From: Bradyrhizobium liaoningense
GTDB lineage: Bacteria; Pseudomonadota; Alphaproteobacteria; Rhizobiales; Xanthobacteraceae
Direction of reading: 5' to 3'
DNA: 64,000 nucleotides
NCBI RefSeq assembly: GCF_018130955.1
Contig: NZ_JAFCJM010000006.1
Coordinates: 62,001-126,000, forward strand
In this document: in pieces, positions 15,785 through 22,392 of the stretch
How the letters are laid out: each line of letters starts with the position of its first letter
Numbering within the stretch: the first letter of the stretch is position 1
Translations under genes and position numbers: made by a program
Notes under the pieces: model-generated
Seen by the model: the letters and a program-made list of their open reading frames with translations, nothing else
Databases searched by the model: none
Told to the model about the DNA's origin: nothing

Positions 15785-17125
15785 TCAGTCCTTCCACGGA
15801 TCGAATTCGCCTTCGCCGGCCATGGCGACGGCGAACGGCCGCAGCGTGTGCAGGACCCGCACCGTGCCGGCGTGCTGCGCGAGCACGTCTGGCAAACGGC
15901 GATAGGCCATCGGGCTCTCGTCGAGGTCGGCACCGATCAGGGTGACGCCACGCTCGTTCAGCCATTGGTCCATTTCGGCACGGGTGAAGCGCCGCTTCGC
16001 CTCCTTGCGTCCGAACAGGCGGCCGGCGCCGTGCACGGTCGAGTAGAGCGAAGCCTTCGCCTCGGGGCTGTCGACGCCTTCGAGGATCACGGCGTCGTCG
16101 CCCATGGAGCCGCCGACAAACCCCTTCTGGCCGGGGAAAGCCGGCGTCGCGCCCTTGCGTACCACCCACAGGTCACGCCCATCGTGGGTCTCACGCCAGG
16201 CGTAGTTGTGGTGGTTGTGCACTGATACGGTCACGCTGCCGCCGATGATCTGGCGGACGCGCTCCACCACCCACTCGCGGCCCGCATAGGCATAGCGCCC
16301 GGCGAGCTGCATCGCCGCGATGTAGCGGCGACCGAGCTCGGAATCCTCGTCGACGACGGCGGGCGGAACGTTCATGCCGTCCTTGCCGCCGGCGGCCTTG
16401 AGGTAGCGTGTCGCGGATGTATGCCCGAGACCGCGGCTTCCGAAGTGGACGCCGATCCAGACGCGGCCTTCCTCGTCACGCATCAGGTCGACATAGTGAT
16501 TGCCGGACCCGACGGTGCCGAGCTGGCTTACGGCCTTCTGCCGATAGGCCTCCATGTCGCTCTCGCGCCAGGCATCGCCATCGTCGAACAGCGCATGCTC
16601 GGCACGCTCGGCGTTGGCCCGGCCGACGCCGAAGGAGATCGTCTTCGCGACGTCGCGGATGATCGTGGGCACGAGGCCTGCGATCTCCTCGAAGCGCGTG
16701 TCGAGGCGCGCGGCCATGTTGCCGCAGCCGATGTCGAAGCCGACGCCGGAGATGCTGATCTGCTTCTCATAGGCGATGACCCCGCCGACCGGCTGGGCAT
16801 AGCCGAGATGGCCGTCGGCGCAGATCACGCCGGATACGACGTTGCCGACTGCCATGCAGTTGCGCATCTGCGCGACGGTCGCATCGTCGTGCCCGCCGAA
16901 GACCTTGAGCGGCGCGTTCTTGAACCGCTCCTCCTGCGGACGGAGGTTCGCGATCTCGCTCGCGGCCGCGCTGGTTTCGCGGGCCAATTGCTCCTTCCGC
17001 GCGGCATCCCGGTAGAGACACCAGGCGGGCTGGCCGCGTCCTTCGCCGACGCGGGACTCCGGATCGATGCCGGCGGCGAGGCACAGCTCGCGGGCACGTT
17101 CCTGGTGGGGATCGGGTCGTCGCAT
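15785..17125 (-). CDS. rtcB: RtcB-family RNA-splicing/repair ligase
   Basis: A 446-residue RtcB ligase. Visible active-site elements are DGHLG (~104-108), GVGFDIGCGNMAAR with the metal-binding Cys at ~134, GSGNHYVDL, the histidine cluster VHNHHNYAW, and HGAGR, which holds the His that is guanylylated. RtcB joins 3'-phosphate or 2',3'-cyclic-phosphate RNA ends to 5'-OH ends using GTP and Mn. The protein carries an extra ~70-residue N-terminal segment. It is the last gene of the Y-RNA/rsr operon, 120 bp after rsr; no rtcA cyclase gene follows. The ATG at 17125 has an AGGAAG site. Confidence 0.92.
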   Translation of the reverse strand: MRRPDPHQERARELCLAAGIDPESRVGEGRGQPAWCLYRDAARKEQLARETSAAASEIANLRPQEERFKNAPLKVFGGHDDATVAQMRNCMAVGNVVSGVICADGHLGYAQPVGGVIAYEKQISISGVGFDIGCGNMAARLDTRFEEIAGLVPTIIRDVAKTISFGVGRANAERAEHALFDDGDAWRESDMEAYRQKAVSQLGTVGSGNHYVDLMRDEEGRVWIGVHFGSRGLGHTSATRYLKAAGGKDGMNVPPAVVDEDSELGRRYIAAMQLAGRYAYAGREWVVERVRQIIGGSVTVSVHNHHNYAWRETHDGRDLWVVRKGATPAFPGQKGFVGGSMGDDAVILEGVDSPEAKASLYSTVHGAGRLFGRKEAKRRFTRAEMDQWLNERGVTLIGADLDESPMAYRRLPDVLAQHAGTVRVLHTLRPFAVAMAGEGEFDPWKD

Positions 17126-17203
17126 GATCTTGCTTCCTGGTTCACAGCCCGCACGGCATCGTAGCCGGTTCGCGCGGGTCATTTCAAAAAACGTCGGGGA
17201 GTT

Positions 17204-17229
17204 CCCGGGCGCGGTGTTCCGCGCCCGGG
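17204..17229 (-). promoter_or_regulatory. 11-bp perfect hairpin between rsr and rtcB
   Basis: CCCGGGCGCGG and its exact complement with a 4-nt loop. On the minus (sense) strand a T6 run follows 12 nt after the stem, not directly, so it is a poor terminator. It could instead protect or process the mRNA between the two cistrons, or lower rtcB expression relative to rsr. Confidence 0.5.
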
Positions 17230-17245
17230 TCGTTGTTGCTGCGCA

Positions 17246-18571
17246 TCAGTGCTGCGTCGTCTCCGACGCTCCGATCCAGGCGACCACGGCCTCGGAGAAG
17301 CCGTTGACCCGGGTCCAGGCGCCGTAGCCGACGCCGTACTGATACGAGGCCACGTTCACCATGGTGCCGCGCGCCTTGGGCTCGGGCACCTGGTCGTGGC
17401 TCTGCTCGTCGGTGAAGACGATGAGGCGATCGCCCTTGCGGTCGATCTCCGTCACCGCCTTGCCGAGATACGTCCCGCCATGGGGCTGCGAGTTGATGAT
17501 CGCGTCCCGCAGTGCGAAGCCGCGGCGGGGAGGGACCTTCACCACCTCGTTCGAGAAGGTGAAGATCTCGACCTCGTCGCAGACCTCGCGGGCCAGGATC
17601 GCAAGACCGCATGCGGCCTCGGCGCGCGTCATCTCCGACTGCGCGGAGAGGGGCGCGAACATCGAGCCCGACACGTCGATCAAAAGCCGGGTGCGGCCGG
17701 GAAGCCGCACATGGTCCTTGACCGACTTCAGCATCGCAGCCTCGAGCTCGGGCTCGAAGTCCGGCGCATAGCGCGCCGCCGTGATGAAGCGATAGGGCAA
17801 GATCCGATCCGTCCGCATCGCCTCGATCGCGTCCGCGATCATCTTGCGGGGCACCTCCGCCTTCTGCATTAGGCGCAGGTTGCGCAGCAGTGCCATGCCG
17901 CCGAGCTTGCGCTCAGCGATCAGCCGCTCAAAGGTGTCGCGCTTGCCCTTGCCGGCGGAGAGCGAGACCTCCCAGGTGTCGGGGGAGGCGAGCTCGCCGT
18001 CGACGAGCTGCTTCCACACCTTCTCCTGCGCGGCGTCCTTCGGCTTGGCGTGGACCAGGAACAGCACGTCCCTGATCCGCACCGCGCCGTCGCGGTCGTA
18101 CTTCGCGAGCTGATAGGCATCGAACTTCGTCAAGGCCCGCGCGAGGCCCTTCTTGATCTGCGCCGAGACGGGCTGACGCTTGCGCTGCTGCATCGGGCCG
18201 AGCGCATCCGCCCAGTAGATCGCAAGCAGCTCGGTCATCTCGTCGGGACGCTGGATCACCTGGGCCAGCGTGTCGGCAACGAGGGCACGATGCTTCTCGC
18301 GGCGCGCCATCTCGCGGACCACGAGCAGGGGCGCGTGCCGCAGCTTCATGACCTCGCGCGCCTCGATCGCCATCTGCGCGACGCGCTCAGGCGCAACCTT
18401 GGGCACGAGCGCCTTGATGCGGTCGGCAATCGCGACGCCGTCCTCGTAGAACTGGTCCTCCCAGAGGAGGCAGTTCATCAGCGCGCGCTTCAGCTCCATC
18501 TCGGGCGTGAAGCGCTTTGCGCGTGCGCCCTCACGCGTGAAGGCGCGTACGATCTTGTTGAGCCTGACCAT
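17246..18571 (-). CDS. rsr: Ro60/Rsr ortholog (TROVE + von Willebrand A domain)
   Basis: A 441-residue Ro-type protein. Residues ~1-280 are the TROVE HEAT-repeat ring (MNCLLWEDQFYEDG, AIEAREVMKLRHAPLLVVREM). Residues ~290-441 are a vWA domain with an intact MIDAS: DVSGS at 299-303, a Thr in GGTYLG and an Asp in FTDEQSHD. Ro proteins bind Y RNAs and the single-stranded ends of defective RNAs; in bacteria Rsr helps exoribonucleases and is often linked to rtcB. A GAGGAGG site precedes the ATG. The four Y-like RNAs directly upstream on the same strand are its expected partners. Confidence 0.92.
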   Translation of the reverse strand: MVRLNKIVRAFTREGARAKRFTPEMELKRALMNCLLWEDQFYEDGVAIADRIKALVPKVAPERVAQMAIEAREVMKLRHAPLLVVREMARREKHRALVADTLAQVIQRPDEMTELLAIYWADALGPMQQRKRQPVSAQIKKGLARALTKFDAYQLAKYDRDGAVRIRDVLFLVHAKPKDAAQEKVWKQLVDGELASPDTWEVSLSAGKGKRDTFERLIAERKLGGMALLRNLRLMQKAEVPRKMIADAIEAMRTDRILPYRFITAARYAPDFEPELEAAMLKSVKDHVRLPGRTRLLIDVSGSMFAPLSAQSEMTRAEAACGLAILAREVCDEVEIFTFSNEVVKVPPRRGFALRDAIINSQPHGGTYLGKAVTEIDRKGDRLIVFTDEQSHDQVPEPKARGTMVNVASYQYGVGYGAWTRVNGFSEAVVAWIGASETTQH

Positions 18572-18609
18572 GACGGCCTCCTCTGGGTTGATTGATGATA
18601 CGAAATGGA

Positions 18610-18747
18610 CGCCGGGGAACAGGCGAGGCTGGACCGCCCTTGCGGGCTTGTCGCACGCTCTCCCGCTGAGCTACGGACCTAACGTCCGGGAGGACTCGAA
18701 CCTCCGTCCTTGCGATCCCGAAGTAACAGCACTCTTCACCACCGGCA
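18610..18747 (-). ncRNA. Y-like RNA 'Ya' (YrlA-type) with permuted tRNA-like domain
   Basis: The terminal stem is GCCGG (18742-18746) with CCGGC (18611-18615), then a bulged U, GG/CC, an internal loop UGAA/UGUU, and an upper stem GAG/CTC plus GCTG/CAGC. Inside, in permuted order: a T-arm (GGAGG, loop TTCGAGT, CCTCC), a capped acceptor-like hairpin CGGAC-GTTAG-GTCCG, a U8-A9-like TA, then a D-arm GCTC-AGCGGGA-GAGC, and a GCCC-GCAA-GGGC hairpin. The conserved TACTTCG follows the 5' stem. It lies about 40 nt upstream of the rsr start codon. Identification as a bacterial Y RNA is inference from structure and context. Confidence 0.8.
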
Positions 18748-18752
18748 AAGGA

Positions 18753-18913
18753 CACGATCCGGGAACAGGCGATTGCTGAGATCCAGCCGGTAACACCGGC
18801 CGGAAAGCGCTCTAGTCCACTGAGCTACCGGTGCATGGTACACCGGGCGGGATTCGAACCCGCGACCTCTCGCGTTGCAGGCGAAGTAACAGCGATCTTC
18901 ACCACGGATCGTG
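18753..18913 (-). ncRNA. Y-like RNA 'Yb' with a near-complete permuted tRNA fold including ACCA
   Basis: Terminal stem CACGATCCG (18905-18913) with CGGATCGTG (18753-18761): 9 perfect pairs, then the shared bulged U, GG/CC and internal loop; upper stem GATcGCTG/CAGCaATC. The tRNA-like part (18809-18863) reads T-arm GCGGG-TTCGAAT-CCCGC, acceptor 3' strand CCGGTGT, ACCA, a single U, acceptor 5' strand GCACCGG (7 pairs), TA, and D-arm GCTC-AGTGGACTA-GAGC with G18-G19. A 9-bp hairpin follows the D-arm. It is a tRNA opened at the anticodon side and closed at the acceptor end. Confidence 0.85.
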
Positions 18914-18920
18914 ATTGCGT

Positions 18921-19046
18921 TGGCGGGGAACGGACGATGCTGTTGCTGCCCTTGCGGGCGATCCGCCTTGCGGCGTGCGGGACTCGAACCCGCTCGGCGC
19001 TTGCGCGCCTTTCCCACGAAGTAACAGGCATCTTTCACCACCGCCA
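18921..19046 (-). ncRNA. Y-like RNA 'Yc' with T-arm only
   Basis: Terminal stem TGGCGG (19041-19046) with CCGCCA (18921-18926), bulged U, GG/CC, internal loop UGAAA/CGUU and an upper stem GATGC/GCATC. It keeps the T-arm (GCGGG-TTCGAGT-CCCGC) but has no D-arm. In its place are GNRA hairpins: GGCGC-GCAA-GCGCC before the T-arm, CGCC-GCAA-GGCG in the acceptor position, and GCCC-GCAA-GGGC after it. The shared TACTTCG is present. Confidence 0.75.
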
Positions 19047-19090
19047 TGCCGATGCTTTGGCATTGACCTTGGCATCGACAATCGAAGGGC

Positions 19091-19197
19091 ACGCTGGGGA
19101 ACGGTTGATATCGGCTTTTTGGGATGGCGCGCAGCCACTTTGCTTCAGTGACCCGCCTTCCATCGTGCGAAGTATTCGAAATCTTCACCACCAGCGT
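19091..19197 (-). ncRNA. Y-like RNA 'Yd', minimal form without tRNA-like domain
   Basis: Terminal stem ACGCTGG (19191-19197) with CCAGCGT (19091-19097), bulged U, GG/CC, internal loop, and upper stem GATtTCG/CGAtATC (one T-T mismatch). TACTTCG is conserved, but neither T- nor D-arm is present. It is the promoter-proximal member and the shortest. It keeps only what the other three share, which is the presumed Rsr-binding module. Confidence 0.7.
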
Positions 19198-19227
19198 CGG
19201 TTGAGCCGCGGATGCGGCAAACCGGAT

Positions 19228-19256
19228 TTAAGAAATTGTTGTCGCGGCGCTGTCGA
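19228..19256 (-). promoter_or_regulatory. possible promoter of the Y RNA-rsr-rtcB operon
   Basis: On the minus strand, TCGACA (19256-19251), a 17-bp spacer and TCTTAA (19233-19228) give a plausible sigma-70 promoter with a start near 19221, about 24 nt before Yd. The match is moderate, and a stronger promoter lies further upstream at 19676-19648. Confidence 0.3.
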
Positions 19257-19439
19257 CGCGCCGCCATTCGCGAACCCTTGAGAGTTCGCTCTGCCATCGG
19301 TGTCCGGCTCATCGCCTCGTTCCCTCCGGCAGGCCCCGCGCGCTTGGGCACGCGCCTCTCCAGCGCGAGCCCCGGGATCCGGGTCTCCCGTTCCGGCAAT
19401 GCTGCCGGGCAATTCGGTTGCGCCGCGCGGGAAGGCAAC

Positions 19440-19676
19440 AAAAAACCCTCCGGAGCGGCTGGCTCGGGAGGGTCCGTGAGAAGCGGACTGTCGATCTCGC
19501 GTATCAGGCGAGATCGCTCCCATGAGCCGGGCATGCGCTATCGACCGGCCGAAGGCCGTTCGACAGACGTGCAATTCTTTCGTAGCGGTGGTTCATGGCT
19601 CGGTTCATGTTCGTCACGCGCGAACGGAAGTGTTCGCGAGGGCGGGGGACATACGCCCGCGATTTGCGGATGTCAA
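19440..19676 (-). promoter_or_regulatory. strong promoter with terminator/antiterminator-like leader (or a small RNA)
   Basis: Minus strand: -35 TTGACA (19676-19671), 17-bp spacer, -10 TATGTC (19653-19648), start near 19641. About 170 nt later is an intrinsic terminator: ACCCTCC, one mismatch, GAGC, a 5-nt loop, and the complement, then T6 (19473-19440). Upstream GGCTC-AT-GGGAG can pair with CTCCC-GAGCC of the terminator's 5' strand, making an antiterminator. A 9-bp hairpin CGATCTCGC/GCGAGATCG lies between. Either an attenuated leader feeding the Y-RNA operon or an independent ~200-nt sRNA. The rest of 19198-19702 is non-coding as far as I can see. Confidence 0.5.
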
Positions 19677-19702
19677 GCACAGGTTGAAAGACGAGAAGCG
19701 CG

Positions 19703-20362
19703 ATGCCGAACTATCTCGGCCTGGATGGATTTCGTTTTGGCTGGGTTGCGGCCTGGATCGACGATTGCGGCGATCACGGATTTGACTATTCGCCTGGCCT
19801 CACGCGCCTGCTCGCAATGCCGCACGGGCGCGCGATGATCGACATGCCGATCGGGCTGAAAGCGAGCGGCTATCGCATCTGCGATCTGCGAGCGCGTGAA
19901 CTGATCGGCCCGGCGGTTTTCCTCGGCGCGCGTCGCGATCTCTGGACGTTTCCGGACATGACGGCGGCGAACCGGCACTACTGGCAGAACGGCGACAAGG
20001 GCGTGTCGAGCCAGCTCTGGAATATCAGGGAGAAGATCAGGGAGGTCGATGCCGTCATGACGCTAGAGCGTCAGAACACGATTGGAGAGGCGCATCCGGA
20101 ATTGATCTTCTGGAATCTCGCGGGCGAGCGCAAGCTCGAGCCAAAGACGTCGGCCGCCGGACGCGAGCAGCGTCTCGAGCTGCTAGCTGCGCGCGGTTTC
20201 GCCAAGGTCCGGAAATGGCTGACGCTGCGCCACGGCACCGGAATTGGCCGCGACGATATCATCGACGCCTGTGCCTGTGCGGTCGCCGCGCGCGACAGCA
20301 CGCAGCGCATCGGCGGCGACGAGATCGATCCGCGGGGGTTGCGGATGGAGATCAACTACTAA
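19703..20362 (+). CDS. DUF429 protein, predicted RNase H-fold nuclease
   Basis: A 219-residue protein of the DUF429 family, predicted to have the RNase H-like fold: LGLDGFRFGWVAAW carries the first acidic residue, AMIDMPIGL the second strand, EAHPELIFW the Glu motif, and GRDDIIDACACAVAA the final Asp pair. Activity has not been shown for the family as far as I know. It is divergent from the Y RNA-rsr-rtcB operon, with overlapping upstream regions, which hints at an RNA- or DNA-processing role. The stop codon overlaps the terminator. Confidence 0.7.
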   Translation: MPNYLGLDGFRFGWVAAWIDDCGDHGFDYSPGLTRLLAMPHGRAMIDMPIGLKASGYRICDLRARELIGPAVFLGARRDLWTFPDMTAANRHYWQNGDKGVSSQLWNIREKIREVDAVMTLERQNTIGEAHPELIFWNLAGERKLEPKTSAAGREQRLELLAARGFAKVRKWLTLRHGTGIGRDDIIDACACAVAARDSTQRIGGDEIDPRGLRMEINY

Positions 20363-20400
20363 AGCGCGATGGCTTTAGGTTGAATCGTCATCGCGCTTTT
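20361..20400 (+). terminator. intrinsic terminator of the DUF429 gene
   Basis: AAAGCGCGATG (20361-20371) pairs with CATCGCGCTTT, ending in a T-rich tail (20397-20400). It begins at the stop codon. The sequence is part of a repeated Bradyrhizobium-type intergenic element. Confidence 0.65.
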
Positions 20401-20411
20401 GCTCTTTGTTT

Positions 20412-20487
20412 GAGCATGATCTCCGCGCAAACGCGTCCCGCGTTTGTCGCGAGGGAAAACCGCTGCACACTTTTCCGGATCATGCTC
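20412..20487. repeat. palindromic intergenic repeat (GAGCATGATC family)
   Basis: GAGCATGATC (20412-20421) and GATCATGCTC (20478-20487) flank an inner pair around GCAAACGCG/CGCGTTTG. The right part, read on the minus strand as ATGATCCGGAAAAGTGTGCA, is a repeat core often seen between genes in Bradyrhizobium, Rhodopseudomonas and relatives. Noncoding. Confidence 0.65.
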
Positions 20488-20591
20488 TAGGCCGGGAAAA
20501 ATCGGCAGTTTCTTGAGCGCGAATAGGAACTGTGCCTGCAAAGCCGCGTTTGATACTTGCACCGCGAGGATGGTGTTGAGGGACAAACGCT

Positions 20592-20738
20592 ATGAACGAC
20601 GCCAGCCAATTGGCGACGGCAATGATCGCGCTCACATTCACGGCCGTGCTGCTGATCACGGGACAATGGTTCGTGGACTATCGGCTGCAGCGCGAGGCGA
20701 GAACTCCGCTCACCGCGATAACGACACTGCCGCCGTAG
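20592..20738 (+). CDS. 48-residue single-helix membrane protein
   Basis: Reads MNDASQLATAMIALTFTAVL then LITGQWFVDYRLQREARTPL and TAITTLPP: one hydrophobic helix (residues ~7-24) followed by a basic cytoplasmic or periplasmic tail. GAGGGACAAACGCT precedes the ATG. No family recognised. It converges on the SDR gene, 8 bp away. Confidence 0.5.
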   Translation: MNDASQLATAMIALTFTAVLLITGQWFVDYRLQREARTPLTAITTLPP

Positions 20739-20746
20739 CGGCTGTC

Positions 20747-21604
20747 TCACTCGCCGCGAAAATAATCCGGCTTGCCTATCGTCCAGGTCTCGCCCCAGAG
20801 CTGGCCGCCGCCGCCGCCGTCGACGGTGAGCGTCTCCCCGGTGATGAACTTGCCCGACGGCGCGGCGAGATAGACGCAGGCTTCCGCGATGTCGAACGCG
20901 GAGCCGACGCGCATCATCGGATTGGAGCGCGGATAGGCGGCCCGCGCCGCGCTGGTATAGACGTTCCAGCCCTCGGTCTCGATCGCGCCCGGTGCCACGC
21001 AATTGACGCGGATGTCGAGCGGAGCCCATTCGACGGCGACGGCGCGCGACAGGCCGATCACGCCGGAGCGCGCAGCGATCGAATGCGCGATGCCATAGAG
21101 TCCGTGGGTCGTGACCACCACGATGTTGACGATCGCGCCGGGACGTTTTGCATCGCGCCAGCGCTGCGCTGCCGCCTGCATCATGTACCAGGTCCCGTTC
21201 AGATTGGTGTCGATGACGGCGTTCCAGCCCTTCACCGAGAAGTCGATCGCGGGTTGCGGAAATTGGCCGCCGGCGCTGTTGACGAGGCAGTCGACACGGC
21301 CATGTTCGCCCCACACCGCATCGAACAGCGCCTTGACCGCATCGGGATTGCGAATGTCGGCAACATGCGCAGAGGCCGTGTCGCCAAGCCGGGCAGCGAG
21401 CGCATCGAGCTTGGCCTGGTCGCGACCGACGAGGACGACATGGGCGCCGAGCCGGGCAAACAGGAGCGCAATCGCCCGTCCGATGCCGCCGGCGCCGCCC
21501 GAGACGATCGTCACCTGATCCTTCAGCGCGTCCGCAGCATAGACGGTCGGATGCGCGGCGAGCTCATCGTCGCTCAGGCCCACCTTGGCTTGGTCTTCAT
21601 CCAC
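20747..21604 (-). CDS. SDR oxidoreductase of the 2,4-dienoyl-CoA reductase type
   Basis: A 285-residue SDR with the NAD(P) loop SGGAGGIGRAIA and the NSAGG motif. In place of the classical YxxxK the sequence is HSIAARSGVIGLSRA, which aligns with the (P/H)SASAKAGV segment of 2,4-dienoyl-CoA reductases, where the usual Tyr is Ser; here the Lys is also replaced by Arg. That branch reduces enoyl- or dienoyl-CoA double bonds in unsaturated fatty-acid breakdown. The start appears to be a GTG (21604) without a clear ribosome site. Substrate uncertain. Confidence 0.75.
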   Translation of the reverse strand: MDEDQAKVGLSDDELAAHPTVYAADALKDQVTIVSGGAGGIGRAIALLFARLGAHVVLVGRDQAKLDALAARLGDTASAHVADIRNPDAVKALFDAVWGEHGRVDCLVNSAGGQFPQPAIDFSVKGWNAVIDTNLNGTWYMMQAAAQRWRDAKRPGAIVNIVVVTTHGLYGIAHSIAARSGVIGLSRAVAVEWAPLDIRVNCVAPGAIETEGWNVYTSAARAAYPRSNPMMRVGSAFDIAEACVYLAAPSGKFITGETLTVDGGGGGQLWGETWTIGKPDYFRGE

Positions 21605-21677
21605 GCGCGATCCGGCCTTGTGTCGTCCCTCAACCCCCCTAGATTAGACGCCTGCCAACAACGAAGCCAAGGTCCTG

Positions 21678-22388
21678 ATGCCCGATCTCTCCGCCTTTCC
21701 CATCACCAAGCGCTGGCCGGCCAAGAATCCCGAACTCCTTCAACTCTATTCCCTGCCGACGCCGAACGGCGTCAAGGTCTCGATCATGCTGGAAGAGATC
21801 GGACTGCCCTACGAGGTCCATCTCGTCGATTTCGGCAAGGACGACCAGAAGACGCCAGAGTTCCTGTCGCTCAATCCGAACGGAAAGATCCCCGCGATCC
21901 TCGATCCGAACGGCCCCGGCGACCAGCCGCTGCCGCTGTTCGAGTCCGGCGCGATCCTGCAATACCTCGCGGAGAAGACCGGCAAGCTGCTGCCGCAGGA
22001 TGCAGCGCGGCGCTGGCAGACGATCCAGTGGGTGCATTTCCAGATGGGCGGCATCGGGCCGATGTTCGGCCAGGTCGGCTTCTTTCACAAATTCGCGGGT
22101 AAAGATTTTGAGGACAAGCGTCCGCTGAAGCGATACGTGGACGAATCCAGGCGGCTGCTCGGCGTGCTGGAGGTGCATCTGAAGGGCCGGCAATGGGTCA
22201 TGGATGACGAGTACACCATCGCCGATATCTCCATGCTCGGCTGGGTGCGCAATCTCATCGGCTTTTACGGCGCGCGCGATCTCGTCGAGTTCGATCAGTT
22301 CAAATTGGTTGCCGCCTGGCTCGAACGCGGGTTGGCGCGTCCGGCGGTGCAGCGCGGGCTGAACATTCCGAAGCGGCCAGGAGGGTAG
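21678..22388 (+). CDS. glutathione S-transferase (Nu/YfcG-like)
   Basis: A 236-residue GST: thioredoxin-like N-domain with LYSLPTPNGVKVSIMLEEIGLPYEVHLVDF and the cis-Pro region NGKIPAILDP, GSH contact ESGAILQYLAEK, then an all-helical C-domain. The TPNG start of helix 1, in place of a Cys or Tyr, is the mark of Nu-class/YfcG enzymes, which act as disulfide-bond reductases with two glutathiones. Confidence 0.88.
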   Translation: MPDLSAFPITKRWPAKNPELLQLYSLPTPNGVKVSIMLEEIGLPYEVHLVDFGKDDQKTPEFLSLNPNGKIPAILDPNGPGDQPLPLFESGAILQYLAEKTGKLLPQDAARRWQTIQWVHFQMGGIGPMFGQVGFFHKFAGKDFEDKRPLKRYVDESRRLLGVLEVHLKGRQWVMDDEYTIADISMLGWVRNLIGFYGARDLVEFDQFKLVAAWLERGLARPAVQRGLNIPKRPGG

Positions 22389-22392
22389 GGGA

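Noticed and set aside
17204..17229. A true intrinsic terminator between rsr and rtcB
   Set aside because: The T-run is 12 nt away from the stem, and rtcB follows in the same direction, so full termination is unlikely.
18809..18863. An ordinary tRNA gene
   Set aside because: The arms are in permuted order (T-arm before D-arm), the acceptor is capped by ACCAU, and there is no anticodon arm, so it is not a standard tRNA on either strand.
18575..19280. Short open frames on both strands across the Y RNA array
   Set aside because: Their 'proteins' contain translated T-arm sequence (for example GFEPAT and GSNPAR repeats) and no ribosome sites. The stem co-variation shows that the region works as RNA.
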